The translations under genes were made by a program, and so were the position numbers. Shown piece after piece: positions 34,845-47,312 of a stretch of 64,000 nt of DNA. Origin of the DNA: Bromus sterilis (lineage: Eukaryota > Streptophyta > Magnoliopsida > Poales > Poaceae); the NCBI GenBank assembly GCA_950022295.1, contig OX465598.1, forward strand, positions 170,642,001-170,706,000, in the 5' to 3' direction. A model generated the notes under the pieces. That model worked only from the letters and a program-made list of their open reading frames with translations, searched no databases and was not told the origin of the DNA. Position 1 is the first letter of the stretch. The number at the start of each line of letters is the position of its first letter.

Positions 34845-36970
34845 TACCTTCCCCCCTTACAAGAATCTCGTCCCCGAGATTCCGAAGCTAAGGAATAAGG
34901 AGGCAGGGAAAGTCGTTTTGAGGGTAATCATCAGGATCGGTTTCTCTAATAGGTCTTGAGGTATTTGGGGTTGTGTCTTCGGGTAGTAAGGTTTATTTTA
35001 CCCATGAGGCAAAAAAGGGGTTTCCTTAGATAAGGTTAAGTCCTTATTGCTATCCACAAAACTATGGTATATGTCTTCGAGAATATGGGCCTGCGGGGAA
35101 CTTCTGAATACTTCCGGGGCTGAGGCAGGTTGTGTACTCGTGACAAATCTGAGGGTAGCTCTAGCTGGTAGGCAACTTCTCCTCCACGATCCTGAATCTT
35201 GCAAAGGATTGATGTTAAGGGATCATAGGCTATTTCTACTAGAGAGTCGTCTTTTCAGATTTGTTTTTCAAAATACTAACTAATGGCATGCTCATGGATC
35301 ACTTGGTATTCCAGGTTGGTCTTTGGGTGGGGTGATGAAGAGTTGTGGAGCTACTTCCATGATAAGTCTTTACTCCCATCCATCCAAGTTGAAGGGTTAC
35401 TTAGTATCTTGGTCAGCTCTCGTCTTCGGACTCTTGGTTTCTCTTTGAGGATATGCCCTCTAATATGAGTAGGTTAAGCTAAGGGCAGGGATGGGTTCAT
35501 ACTCATTGAAAATTCCAAAAGTAAAAGGTTGAGTTAGTTGGGGTTTCAATTTCTATTGTGGCTTCTCGTTGGTGGTACGGATCCTTCGTTAGGGGCTTCG
35601 ACTACATCTGGATCTCTCTTGACTATAAGTGGATGAAGTGTTGTTGGGTTGTTGAGCCTGTCATGATGGTGAATACCTAAATCACATTGCTTGATCACTA
35701 AACCTTGAGTTTTATGAGTCTATCGTGCTTCGCCTTAGAGGGGTATGGGAGTTCCAATTTCACATGCTCCTGTTTAATCATCGGGATCATGAGAGTATGC
35801 AAACTTGTTTATACGGTCTTACTTAGCTTGCATCGGTTCTCTTGGCATAGATTTACTATTGCATATAGCAAGGTGAATAATAAGAGTAGTCGTCATGGGG
35901 GCCAATCCATGTCGCACTCGAATCATTACCTTGTACATGTTCTAGTGAATCTGTTGCTCTAATATTGGGCTTATTTTCAAGTATTGCAAACACTTCGGCA
36001 TCTCGTAATTATTTCGATTAATCCTCATGTTATACAATCCATGGCTAACATGAATTGCTAAATCAAATTAAAGCAAGTGCCCAATTTATTTTCACTTTTC
36101 AGTACATGGGCTAATTTACATGTCTTCTTCTCTAAAAGGGCTTTACTTTGGATTCCAACACATGCCACTTCCCATAGGTTACCTATAGGGTTTACAAAAG
36201 GCCTCCTAGGTGGGGTATTGGTCTCAACAATATTTCACCAACGAGCGGGTGGGTTGTAACACACGAACATGAGGATGTGGTCACAAGGTGTTGCCGAAGA
36301 GACACGCAAGCGACACATATCTCCAATCGGTTCATAATGAAACAAGGGTTTCTTCCAGTATCAAGGTAGACCTAATACTCACGGAAGATGGGTTTACTCA
36401 ACCTATAACAAATTAGCTCATCTCTATGTCTGAAGGTTGTTGTAGTTGGGGTCTTGATCCTTCCTTATCATAGTCAAGGTAAGATTATGGTGGTGGACAC
36501 ATCGTTGGTACGAGAACCTCTTGAGACAATGGTGATATTGGCTTGGCAGGTTAGGCTTTTTATTCTCCATGCGCACAAGCTGAGCCATGTTTGGGTCAGG
36601 CGGTGGTGATGGCGCTTCATCGGATCCAGGTTGGTGAGCGCGGGTGTTCCTCGACATCCTGAGGTTGTTGCGCAAGGTAAGAGGGCACATGTTAGTGTCA
36701 TCCTAAGTGGGGCGTAGGGTCACTCTAACTTAAGACTAAACATGGCAAAACAAGCATAAGATCAAGCACTCGGATAAGGGAGACTAAATAAAATGTTCCA
36801 CTAGTTTTCATCTGTTTTGGGACACCATTCCCTCTTAATCTTCGGTCTCGCTTGACTTAAAACAATTTGAATGGGGTAAGAGGTGTAAGAGATTTTTTTC
36901 AAAAATATTTCTAATAACGTCCAAGTTAACTAGGCTGCTACAGTCTGAACTGAGGCTCTGATACCAAGTC
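34845..36970 (-). other. LARD1 internal domain
   Basis: This 2.1-kb interior has a polypurine tract (minus GTAAGGGGGGAAGG, 34849-34862) next to the 3' LTR. Just inside it is the palindromic word AATCTCGTCCCCGAGATT (34864-34881), known from the pol end of Tekay/Del-type Gypsy elements. Near the 5' side a minus frame (36655 downward) begins MSRNTRAHQPG and has PPPDPNMAQLVRMENKKP, resembling a chromoviral gag start that then breaks off. Nothing else is coding. Confidence 0.7.
36955..36966 (-). other. Primer binding site of LARD1 (tRNA-Met)
   Basis: The minus strand reads TGGTATCAGAGC, complementary to initiator tRNA-Met, four bases from the 5' LTR edge at 36971. It confirms minus orientation. 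Confidence 0.9.
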
Positions 36971-39900
36971 TGTGGGCACCCCGTACTATATGTCTGAAGC
37001 GGCCAGCTGTGCATACCGTCATGCTCCCATGATCAGTGCCGCATGACGCACAACTCGACAATGGATATCACAGTCACAAGTTCATACAGTACCGCATACA
37101 AAGTCATACAACAACATAGTCTTACACGGCCTCATCGGGCTCAAATGGCAGCGGAATAAGAAAAAACAAGATAGATAGCAGCATCACAATCCACAGGTAA
37201 AGCTCAGAGAGTAGCACATCCTAGTATTCGTCAGTCGCGTCATCGTCAAATACCTGCTCATCCAAGCCTGGCCGATTGAATAACCAGGGACAAATCCGTG
37301 AGTACATACAAAGTACTCGCAAACCACCTAAAGAAAGGAAAAAATATTTTTGCATAGAAAATAATGGGATGGCTATATGGTGGGGTTTATTATGGGGGAA
37401 ACCTAACTACTCAATATTAGTTAAGTTGGCAACATTTTATCCATGGCAAATTTTAATCCCACAATTATATTTGATTTCATCATGTCCAACACTTTTCATA
37501 GTACCAACAATATCATCGTGGACTATAATGTTAGTACTAGAATTTCTCATCTATTCCCACAAAGTGTGTCCACACTAGCTGTCCATGACCATGGACTCCG
37601 GCTACTCGAATAGTTTTCACTCTACAGAGGTTGTACACTTTACCCACAACATTCGATTCATCCGCCGTGAGTCCCCACGGATCGTCATACCTCAGTATGC
37701 GGTTTTCGGATAATCGACCGTAGTATTCCCCTTATCTATGCTAGTATAGGTGAATCTAACCCTTGCGTACAACATGGACTACCCGCGTGCCAGGTCATGC
37801 TCCTCTTTGACCCAAGCATGCACCGTAGTCTAAGAGCACCAAGGTTCCCTCAGACGCCAAGCCTAGCGAATTTCAGCACTCGACTTCGAGGGCTACCAGA
37901 TTCGTGGAATCAAACATCCATGTGTAGTTATAAGTCCCCCGTACTAAGATAAACAAGTTTCGAACTAACCCTGTCCCATATCAGAGTATTGTGGTTGTAC
38001 TATAAGACTAGGTTTCGCCGGCACTTATAGAGAGTCCCTCCAGACTTTGAATATGTACAACGATGTTTCCAACAACCACAATCTCGGTCATCACATCTTT
38101 TTAGATGTATGCCATTTCATTAGGGTCGAGCAACATTAATCAAATCATTATGTTATCATTTGTTCTTTATCAAGGCTAGGGCTAGTACATCAAGATCATC
38201 AGTGTCTAATTTCTTTCTCCCAAATAGGTAGGCTTACAAGGTATGGGGTGGTTCACCTAATAAACTAATATAATTCCCAACCAAAATGATATAACAATAG
38301 CATGATATATAATATGGTACAAAGAAAGTAAAAATGTAGGACAAGGGTTAATTTTTTGAAGATGGCTCGCCTTCCTCGACGGTGTCTCCTGATACGGCTT
38401 CTTCTGCTTGGAAGGAGTCTTCACCTGCAACGTCAAGCGTCTCGTCTACACGTTGCGGAAAATAGCACACAATTACCATCACATCATTCAAAGCAAACAT
38501 TCCACCAACAAAACAATCATTTAGCACTCAATCAAATCATCGCATGAGCCATACCAACAAGTATATTCACATTATCACATGTGGGCAGAATTTTTTATGG
38601 TGGTTTAATAAGTTTATAGGGCTAAGCAAACATTTAAGCAACACCCTACATAGGAGTTTACAAAATTCATTTTTATTGCCTTAGGTCATATTGTTTTTAA
38701 TAAATTTAATTAAATAACTATACAATAATTAACTACTGTCCAGAGACAACCATAATAATAAAATTAACATATTTTATTGGTTACAGAGAATAAACTAGAA
38801 TGACCCTAAACATGAATTATTAGCAATATTCATAACATGGTTCTTAATTTTATTTATGCAATCATCAATTCCACTCATACAGAAAAATATAGCCTAAATG
38901 CAAGATCAGAACAAAATTTATTTCATATTTTTATGACCAGTAAGGATTTTTGTAATATTGTATTAGTTCTACAAAGAAGATAATAAAGATAACAGTTCTG
39001 CAAAGCACAAGGAAATATTTCGCCCAGGGTGAAATTTTATTCTAGTTGTTGGGCCTATTTCTATCTGCGTATTAGTCATGTTAATATTTTCTACAGAAAT
39101 TTTTACCTATTGCAGTTTAATTATATACTAACATAATAAATAGCTACTGACTAGGAAAATTCTTATTGAAATTACACCAAACTTATTTCAATATTAAAGA
39201 TTTTAACTAAATTTATATTAAGCAGTAATATTTACAAAAATTAATAAAAACATATTCCAAGTTTTTTATCTTATATATTTATTATTTAAACTATACCACA
39301 ATTATATACTAATCAGAGAAAAGAAAATTTAATAAATTTTTCTGAATTAAATTTATTTACAATGAGTTTGATATTATTATCTTAATAACAAGTAATACAA
39401 TATTATATAATAAACTGCCACAATTGTATTTCAGAAAATACTAATTATGAACATACAGAAAAAAAATGTATCATTTTATCAGGAGCATCTAAAATTTATA
39501 TTACATTTTTAGGGTTAACATGGATTTAATTACATTAAACTAAATTACCACAATAACAATAAATATTAATAAGGCCCATTTTTTTGTTCTTCAAACAAGT
39601 ATTATGAGAGCAAGTAAAAATAATGCATAAATTTAAGATCACAACAAATTTTGTTTCGCATTTTTCTGTGGTGTATTTATTTTAATACTCCCTCTGTTCC
39701 TTGACATAAGGTGCCTTAGGTTTTGAGAAAAATTCCAAAACACATGGCATATTGGTATTATACCACCCGTCTAGGAAAATATGGCTACGGAAAGAGATAG
39801 AACGGAGAGTCTTTTTTCTATTATTGGCTGATTTGAACTGTTTTCTCCTGATTTTTTCTAGGAAAAGATCAGTCCAATTGTAGCATTATACATACGCGTT

Positions 39901-42376
39901 AATATCCGTGCAAAAACCTTAGGCACCTTATATCAAGGAACGGAGGGAGTATTAATATTTTAGTTCCTGGGATTTAATAAAACTAAAAAAGAAAAACTAG
40001 GACGGGCCTATGGCTCTATCTCGCTTAGGTGTGTTTTTCCTCCAGTGGGCCAAGCCCGCGTGTAGTGTGCAATTGTTTTTTTAGACGAACGGGTAGGTGA
40101 CCATCCTGGCCGTTGGATCAAGTCAGATCCGACGGCCAGGGGCTTTCTTCTTCCCCCAGCCACATGCAGGTTTGCCAGAGCCCTAAGGGCGGACAGGGAA
40201 GGCACGGGAGGCTCACCGGAGGGCTTCCCGACGGCGATGGTCGGCGTGGAGGGGTGGCGGAGCTTCTGGGCGGCTGTAGCGTTCCGCTTTTCTTGCCTCG
40301 GGAAGGCGAACGACGACTCGTGGAAGTGCGTGGCTCGGGGTAACGCTCGAGCATCGGGGTACGGCTTGGGGCGGCATCTCCTTCCGGGCTCTCTGGCGTA
40401 GGGGCGAAGGCGCGCAGGCCTTCCCCCTCCTCCTTTCCTCGTCCTCCCTTCTTCTCCTCCTTCCCTTCTCTCTTCTTCTACTCGGGTGGGGTGGCGAGGT
40501 GACTATGGGACAGTGGGGATGGGGCGAGGTGGCTGGGTGGAGTGAGGAGTGGAGAGGTGTGAGGGGCGAGTTGAACGGAAGGGATCGGGTTCCTTTTATA
40601 GGCGGGCGGCGTGGTGCACCGTGGGCTCGTGATCCACTTCCATGGTGACGACGGCGGGCAAAAACCGGGGAGCATAGGGGGAAACAGTGGGCGAAAATCC
40701 ATGGGCTCGGTTGCAGGGTAGATTCCAGAGCTCATCGCCAGAGACTAGGAGGCTCCGATGGGAGGCTCACGGTGGTTTTCTCTGGGGGTAGGACTGTTCA
40801 CAGGCTCGGATGGTGGTTTCTCAGGCTCACAACGGTAGGGTTGCGTGGAGAGGGGAGAGCTGGCGTGCATCAGGTGCTCCTCGGGAACTTGCAAGGGGGT
40901 AGGGCGAGCGGGCGTGCCTAGCTAGGCCAATGGTGAGAGCTTCAGGTGTTGTCGTGTCCAAGTCAAATGGGGCTATTAAGTGGTTAGAGTGGAGGTCATC
41001 CAGGGGAGGCGCAACTCGGGGAGGTCTGGCTACGGAGAGGGAATCCGAGATATGAGAGAGAGACGAGAGAGAAGGGGTTGAGATTAGCGTGAGAGATAGA
41101 GGGGGGTGAGGGCTTCTGCCTCTCTCCATATCTAAAGAGAGAGAATATCTAGGGGTGGTTAGGGTAGTTTAGATTTTTTATCTACTGTTTGAATTTAATT
41201 TAAATGAGTTTTATAGAATTTTCAACAAAAACAGAAATATGCCCTCAAGGTGTTTGTGGAAATGCCTCAAAGGTATTTGAATTTGATTTTTTAAATAAAT
41301 TTCCAGACATTATTGTGTTTTAAAGTTGTTTGAATGATGACTAGATCCTATGTGATCTTCCTCTACTTAATAAAAATTAAAACAAACCTCTGTTTGATTT
41401 TCTATGATACACATATCTTATTATGTTAATGACTTTGTGTGGGTTAAAGTATTTTAGAATTATTTCATTTTCTGAAATTATTGCATTCCACGTGCACACT
41501 TCATAATGTTCAATAAAACAACAACAAAAACAAGGCACTAGAGTCATCACATAAACAATGTGAGTGGGTGCAAAAGTGCTAAGTTATAAGAGTGTTTTAG
41601 CTATATATATATGATAGGGTTTAGATTGATCTTGCTTGTGATCATGCTAGGATGATCAACAGGATAGAGTGGTAGTGACCTATACTACTCACACATGTGT
41701 ATAAAAAACTCATGATAATAACACAAGTTCCTCTTTGCACTACAAGCAACACCATGATCATCTATATTTATATGATCTATTATGTGTCAAAGCATTTTAT
41801 GTGATTTTTATGATCATTGTTTTAGTTCATTCTATTGGGCACAAACTTTTCTCCTTAGGGTTTTGGAAACTCTTAAGAGATTATTATACTAATTATATTC
41901 CTGAAATAAATGAGGTTTTACATTCTTCATATATTTGTTTAATGAACCAAAGCAAAAGAATTCAAATGGAAATAACACAACAATAAAGGTAAAGTGCAAA
42001 AGATGGCTAAATGATACTATGGTTTGCTTTAGTACTATATTTGATCATATTCTTTTTTTTGTATGTGATCCTATTAAGATGATTTGCATATATGGTGGAA
42101 AAATGATCTTCACCACGATCACTTGTTTATCTAGGCACAAGCACCACGAAATGATGATCACTACCTCCATGATTCCTACTTTGCATTCAAAACAAACAAC
42201 ATGATCACCAAATGTTCATCTTTCAACTACATGCAAGATCATGATCATCTTTAAGCACACACATCAAACATGCATTCGTTATCACACCACTGCCAGACTA
42301 AATTTTTTGTTGGCCCTCAATTTATGGTGGTCGACTAGTGTCTTATATCACATGCTATAATTTTTGGGGTGTGACA
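36971..42376 (-). repeat. 5' LTR of LARD1, with a MITE inside
   Basis: This 5406-bp LTR includes a 262-bp MITE (39688-39949). Exon B-like (37221-37267) and exon A-like (ending 38371) segments are both open, with an intron of 1103 bp between them. The TATA box is at 40592-40602. Confidence 0.92.
39688..39949. mobile_element. Stowaway-like MITE (262 bp)
   Basis: It starts CTCCCTCTGTTCCTTG and ends CAAGGAACGGAGGGAG. The inverted repeats extend to about 30 bp, including AGGTGCCTTAGG/CCTTAGGCACCT, and TA lies on each side (39686-39687 and 39950-39951). It is absent from the other LARD1 LTR, so it inserted after LARD1 did. Confidence 0.93.
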
Positions 42377-42381
42377 GTACC

Positions 42382-42452
42382 TAAGAGGTATTCTTCCTCG
42401 GCAAGCTGGTGCAGGTTTCCGGGATGGGGGAGCAAACTCCTGCTCCCCGACA
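42382..42452 (-). repeat. 5' LTR of Gypsy-II, outer part
   Basis: These 71 bp continue the Gypsy-II LTR after LARD1 and one GTACC copy. They match 14963-15033 and end CTCCCCGACA at 42452. ATATC follows and is the likely target duplication. Confidence 0.85.
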
Positions 42453-42795
42453 ATATCCTTCCTCAAAACAGCCACCATACCTACTTATCAAAGCATTTCC
42501 ATAGCCTTTCCAAGATACATTGGCATGCAACATCCAACATCTCATGACTTGATCTTCATGTCATACATGTTTTTTCTTAATCGAGGAGCCACATTCTAGT
42601 TGGGCTTTGCCCTTATCATTTCTACAAGACGCGCTAGTATCATTGGATATCCTGCTACACTGGCAGAGGCATACATTTGCATACATCATGATAGTTTTTC
42701 AGTTTTCTTTATGTTGAGTACTTCTTGTAAAGTGGGAAGATCTTATTTTATATTCTTGTAAAATATAGAGTGTTGCCCTTACGTGAGGAAAAGAT
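42453..42795 (+). repeat. Fragment of another Athila-like Gypsy element
   Basis: It aligns with the reverse complement of about 6380-6617 in the Athila-like internal region (GCAGAGGCATACATT and TCTTCATGTCATACATG are shared), with an extra block of about 80 bp. It is the outermost layer visible: Gypsy-II and the BARE-like LTR both interrupt it. Confidence 0.75.
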
Positions 42796-43240
42796 TGTTG
42801 GGATACGGGGCAGAAAACAATAATTTTTCCAACCTACGATACCCGAACCCAGGATCCATGCTATGGCAATGTAAAGTAACGGAGGGAATCCGTGTTCATA
42901 CCTTTGAAGACCGAAAGAGGGAAACGTTCTACGAACGTGGTTGGAATAGACTCTGATCCTACGACCTCCCTGTCGTGTAGAATACCACCAGCGATGAAGA
43001 CTTCTTGGCGACTACCGGCGATAAAGTAGCACCACAAGTGTAGTGCCTCGAGGAGATTACACACGTACAGTGCAACCGATGTTCCCTCCGGGCTCCGAAC
43101 CAAGCGAGCAGCGGAAATAAGACGGATTCGGATCCTGACTCCAGCGGAGCGATGACGTTCTTTGGTGGATAACTCCCAACCAGGTGCAAACTCCAAACAA
43201 GGGGAGTCCGCTCCAGGTAGGAGAAAGAGAGAGATTAAAC
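42796..43240 (-). repeat. BARE-like LTR fragment interrupted by Copia-A
   Basis: It starts TGTTGGGATACGGGGC, the minus-strand end of a BARE-like LTR, and follows the 29131 solo LTR closely until 43240. There Copia-A has inserted after TAAAC. The remainder lies beyond Copia-A, outside the window. Confidence 0.85.
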
Positions 43241-44689
43241 TGTAAGTGCATCTAGTGACCCTTTGAGGTTTTGGAGTATTTGATGACAAAACATTTAAGG
43301 GACGGATGTGTTTGTGAGTATACACAGGAGAACAGTCCCTGAAGAAGAGGTTAACCACCATCGTCGACCCCCCAAAATGTCGAGGAACATTGAAGAAATC
43401 GGTGCATTTCCTAAAGACTGGCAAGGCGCGAAATCGTGAGGAAACAGGATCCTGAGGCATTCGGATGATGCTGAAGAAGTTGTGCGTCATCCTGAGGCAT
43501 CTCGCGCTGAAGCCGAAGTTGAAGCATAGTCTACGTTAAGAATGTTATAATTCTTGAGTCATAGGAAAACACCGCACTGTTGGAGGGGTTGAGGAAAATG
43601 AGTTATGTATTTCTAAGGAAGTGCTCAAATAGAAATCCTGAAGAAAACCCTGAGGAATCTCCTGCAGTAGAGGTTCAGTTCCTCGAGTGTTGAGACCTTG
43701 TTCTTCAGGACAATGAGGAATATAACTTCGGTTGAGGAGTCAGAAAACTGCCAGTGCAGTTTTCCTGAAGAAGAGAGGGAGAGAGAGAAAATACTTTGGA
43801 CCGTGCCACTTGTTGCGTGGTAAGAGGCTAGAACCTTTCTAGGAACGGTCCGAAGGGTGGGCACGATGGTAATTTCGTGCATGGGAATTTATGTCCTTTC
43901 ACCTGGGGTTGCTCCCCGGCTATAAATAGCCGACCCCAGCTCCATTTTTGGGTTGGTTTCTCCGAGAGAAAAACTGACACTTCTCATTTGAGAGCAACCC
44001 ACCTTTGAGGAACCTGAAGAACCTAAGTGAGGAAAACCACCAGCCTGAATAGTTGAGCATTTCTGAGGAATTCAGTTCGAGTGATCCAAAGCTTTTTACT
44101 CTTGAAGACTGTGATCTTACAGCCGGTGTAGAGGTCATCGTTCTGAGGAAGTCAAGATGCAATTGTGACTTCCCTGAGTGAACGGAGTCTGTGAAGGTTT
44201 CGGGAGTCTACCTTGAAGACTCACCTGAGTAATTGGACGGAGTCTGAGGACTTTAGTTTAAGGAGAATAAGGTGAAGAATATTTATTCTAAGTTCAATCT
44301 CAGCCTCTCCAACCAGATGTAGAGTTGTCACAACAACTTATAATGGTTCATCAAATCCATGTCTTCAGTGCCCTGGTGCTATTTATTCAAACTTTTCTTT
44401 TAAGTTAATGTGATGATGACTTGTCCTGATGCCTTCCCTTCTGAGTTTCCTTTGTTCTGATTCCTCATGCATCGCATCTGTTACACTTTATCTACTTGAA
44501 TGGAAGTTGCTTTCCATGAAATATGATGCATTGTAGTCATGTCTACTTTCTGTAATGCTTGTGTACTTCTTTGTTCTGTGAGTTTCCTCAATTTCGAATT
44601 GCCTCAGTCCTGAGGAAATTGAAATTCCTCAAGAAATTTGAAAATCTCCCATTCACCACCCCCCCTCTGGTCGATATATTGCACTTTTA
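43241..44689 (+). repeat. 5' LTR of Copia-A
   Basis: This 1449-bp LTR runs from TGTAAGTGCA to GCACTTTTA. The end should mirror the start as TGCACTTACA, so the last bases have mutated. TATA box at 43921-43928. Confidence 0.85.
43921..43928 (+). promoter_or_regulatory. TATA box of Copia-A LTR
   Basis: TATAAATA in the context GGCTATAAATAGCC lies about 680 bp into the LTR. A very similar CTATAAATAGCC occurs before the extra gene at 51130. Confidence 0.75.
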
Positions 44690-44691
44690 AT

Positions 44692-44703
44692 TGGTATCAG
44701 AGC
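44692..44703 (+). other. Primer binding site of Copia-A (tRNA-Met)
   Basis: TGGTATCAGAGC lies two bases inside the LTR end and is complementary to initiator tRNA-Met. Confidence 0.92.
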
Positions 44704-44755
44704 TAGGTACCCCCTTGTTCTTTGTGATTCGGTTTAACCACCTGGAGTCTTAGTT

Positions 44756-47123
44756 ATGTCGACCTCAGGTACAATGAACATTGCTTCGAACTGCCCCAGC
44801 TTCGATGGTACAGACTATCCGTACTAGAATAACAAGATGAGGATGAATCTTGAAGCCATTGACAAGGACCTCTGGGATATTGTTGAACAAGGAATTCCTG
44901 AAGCTACTTTGATGACTTCTCCTGAAGTTGTCAAGAGAAACTGGCAGCTCGATGCAAAAGCTTGAAGCATCATTTGTGGCCAAGGCTCACTTCAACCGTA
45001 TCAGCGGTCTGGATACTGCTAAAAAGATGTGGACGAGGCTGTCAAAAGTCAATGAGGAAGTTTCCGCTCAACGAGACTCTCGAGTTGATACACTTCACAG
45101 TCTCTTCAACAGGTTCAAGATGCTGGACAATGAACATGTGCAGCAAACCTTTGACAGACTCACTGATATATCAAATGAGCTTCAAGCACTGGGTTCCACT
45201 GACATCACAGATCATGAGGTGGTGAAGAAACTACTGAGGTCTCTAGATGACTCATTTGAGTTTCTATCACCGATGATTCAAGAACATCCTGACTTCAAGA
45301 CTCTCGATCATGCTAACATTCTCGAGCGCCTCAATGCTCATGAACTGAAGCTCTCTGAGAAACGAGACTTGTACGGCTCCACCAAAAAAGTCCGCGCACT
45401 AAAAGCCAAGGCACGAAAATTGTTCTCCGATGAAGAATCTGAGGCTGACTCTGATGATCCTGAAACTCTCAGTCAGGAACTGGCTCTCCTCACCAGAAAG
45501 TTCCAAAAATTAACAAAGAAGAATCGCTTCGAAAATTCCTCAAGATCTTCCTCAAGAAGAAACAGAGATGATGACTCAGTTCAGACAAGAAAAAGAGTCT
45601 GCCACAATTACAAGAAACCTGGCGATTACATCGATGAATGTCCTCTTTGGGAAAAGGAAGCTAAGCTGAAGAAGAAGAAGAAGAAGAAGAAATCCTCAAG
45701 ATCCTCAAAGTCTTCCAGATACAGGAACAACAGTTCTCGTAAGGCTCGCGCATATCTCAGCAAAGAATTGGACTCTGAAGAATCTGATTCTGATCCTGAA
45801 GCTGAGGAAGAAGGGTCCGAGGAATCTGAAGGTGTGGCTGGTCTTACTCTTGCTACAGCGCTAGCCAGCAAGTCAATCTTCAGCACTGAGGAATCTGTCA
45901 CACACCGCATTGATGATGAGGCCGAAGATACCTCTCCCGCCTTCTGCTTCATGGCCAAGTCCTCCAAGGTATCTTATCACTCTTCCTGTGATGATCCCTC
46001 AGATGAAGAACCTGATGAAAACTATGCTAAAATGGCTAAACTTGCTTCTAAGCAACAACGTGCACTTGAGAAAATTCAGAACTCATTAAACAAGAGTGAT
46101 GATATGTTTGTTGAGGAAATGACGAAGTCTCAAAAATTGATTGATGAATCAATAATTCTTCAGGCCAAGTTTGACGAATTAATCAGTCGTCATGAGGCAC
46201 TCCTCACCGATCATGAGAAGCTAGCTCATGAGTTCCTCATGAGAAAGCAAGAACTTGAGCGCGTGAGGATGTCTTATGACAATCTGAGGAAAGAAAATGA
46301 CTCACTCCTCTCCCAACAGATCATCCTGCCTCAAGAAGAATTTAATCCTCCTTGTTTAAAGTGCATTGAACATGACCGTATTACTTCAGTACCTAGTTCT
46401 TCAATATCTTCATAATCTGTTATATCAACTTCATCTATGGTATCTAACCCCTCATTTGAGGATACCATATACATTGCTGAAGAAACTGCTAGGTTGAAGA
46501 GTCTTCTGGAAACCGGTATGTTCAAGAGTCTGAAAGGGCATCAGATTCTTTGTGACGTCCTCAAGAAACAGATCCTCAACAGGAATCCGAGGAAAGAAGG
46601 TGTCGGTTTCACCTGAAACCTCAATGTTGATGGATCTTACTGGAAACCAGAGCAATACCCAAAGACCACTTGGGTTCTGGAGAAAAGGCCTCCTCCTGAT
46701 CCCTATACTTTATCTGGTTATGACATTGCTTCCTCAGATGTGTTGATTGAGTCTTTTGACTCAAACTATAAACTATTTAAAGATGTTAATGGTGAGGTAT
46801 TCGCCAGATACATCGGGACTAACTGCAGGAACGGTCCTCCAGTAAAGAAGATCTGGGTTCAAAAGGAACTCATCACTAACCTTCCTGTGAATGCAGATGA
46901 AAATGAGCTGAGGTTACCATCTAAGGACGATACCTCAAAGGGAAATGATTATAACTATGTCTCAGCTAACCATTTTGTTCACAGGGAAGCTCCTCATAAG
47001 AATGCTTATTCATTTGTTTATCCTGATACCACTATTTCACGTCCCATTAGGTCTCATCATTCTCATCGTTCCTCATATGCTTCAAGGCCACCCATTAGAT
47101 TGTGGGTGGTGAAGAAGAACTAA
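44756..47123 (+). pseudogene. Copia-A gag
   Basis: ATG at 44756 begins MSTSGTMNIASNCPSFDGTD, the usual DUF4219-like start. A TAG at 44825 replaces the usual tryptophan after YPY. After a frameshift near 44950 the UBN2-type core runs from 44928 (GLDTAKKMWTRLSKVNEE, LTDISNELQALG, VVKKLLRSLDDSF). The zinc knuckle at about 45598 reads CHNYKKPGDYIDEC, with the second cysteine and the histidine lost. Poly-lysine, serine-rich and coiled-coil segments follow. In-frame stops lie at about 46413 and 46614 before the frame ends at 47123. It should form the particle shell but cannot be made whole. Confidence 0.85.
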
Positions 47124-47312
47124 TCATCTTTGCAGGAACTCATCCTGTGGCAATCACAAACATTGCAGATCATATGCCCAAGACGATATTACTTGAGTGA
47201 GTTGACGAAAATTTATACTATATGATCTCGAGGAATCAATCCTGAGGAACATCATGAGGAATTAATTCTGAGGAATCATAAATCCCTCAAACAGATACTG
47301 GCTCATAACCTA

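Larger units (their letters stand above)
28003..42376 (-). mobile_element. LARD1: large retrotransposon derivative with 5.4-kb LTRs
   Basis: The duplication GTACC flanks it (27998-28002 and 42377-42381). The 3' LTR is 28003-34844 and the 5' LTR is 36971-42376, with minus-strand ends TGTCACACCCC and GGTGCCCACA. The interior is only 2.1 kb. A tRNA-Met primer site lies next to the 5' LTR and a polypurine tract next to the 3' LTR, so orientation is minus. It has no protease, RT or integrase and only a gag-start remnant. A Sukkula-like LARD is a plausible family. Confidence 0.92.
14858..42452 (-). mobile_element. Gypsy-II: Gypsy retrotransposon with full but decayed gag-pol and an antisense gene
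   Basis: On the minus strand the order is 5' LTR (about 27.8-28.0 kb plus 42382-42452), gag, protease, RT, RNase H, integrase, a 3' region with an antisense B3-like gene, polypurine tract and 3' LTR (14858-15033, cut by the Athila-like element). RT before integrase makes it Gypsy. The extra 3' gene and protease type suggest the Tat lineage, but that is tentative. Three further elements interrupt it. The LTR start is TGTCGGGGAGCA. The TSD is probably ATATC (42453-42457), with the partner off the window. Confidence 0.85.
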
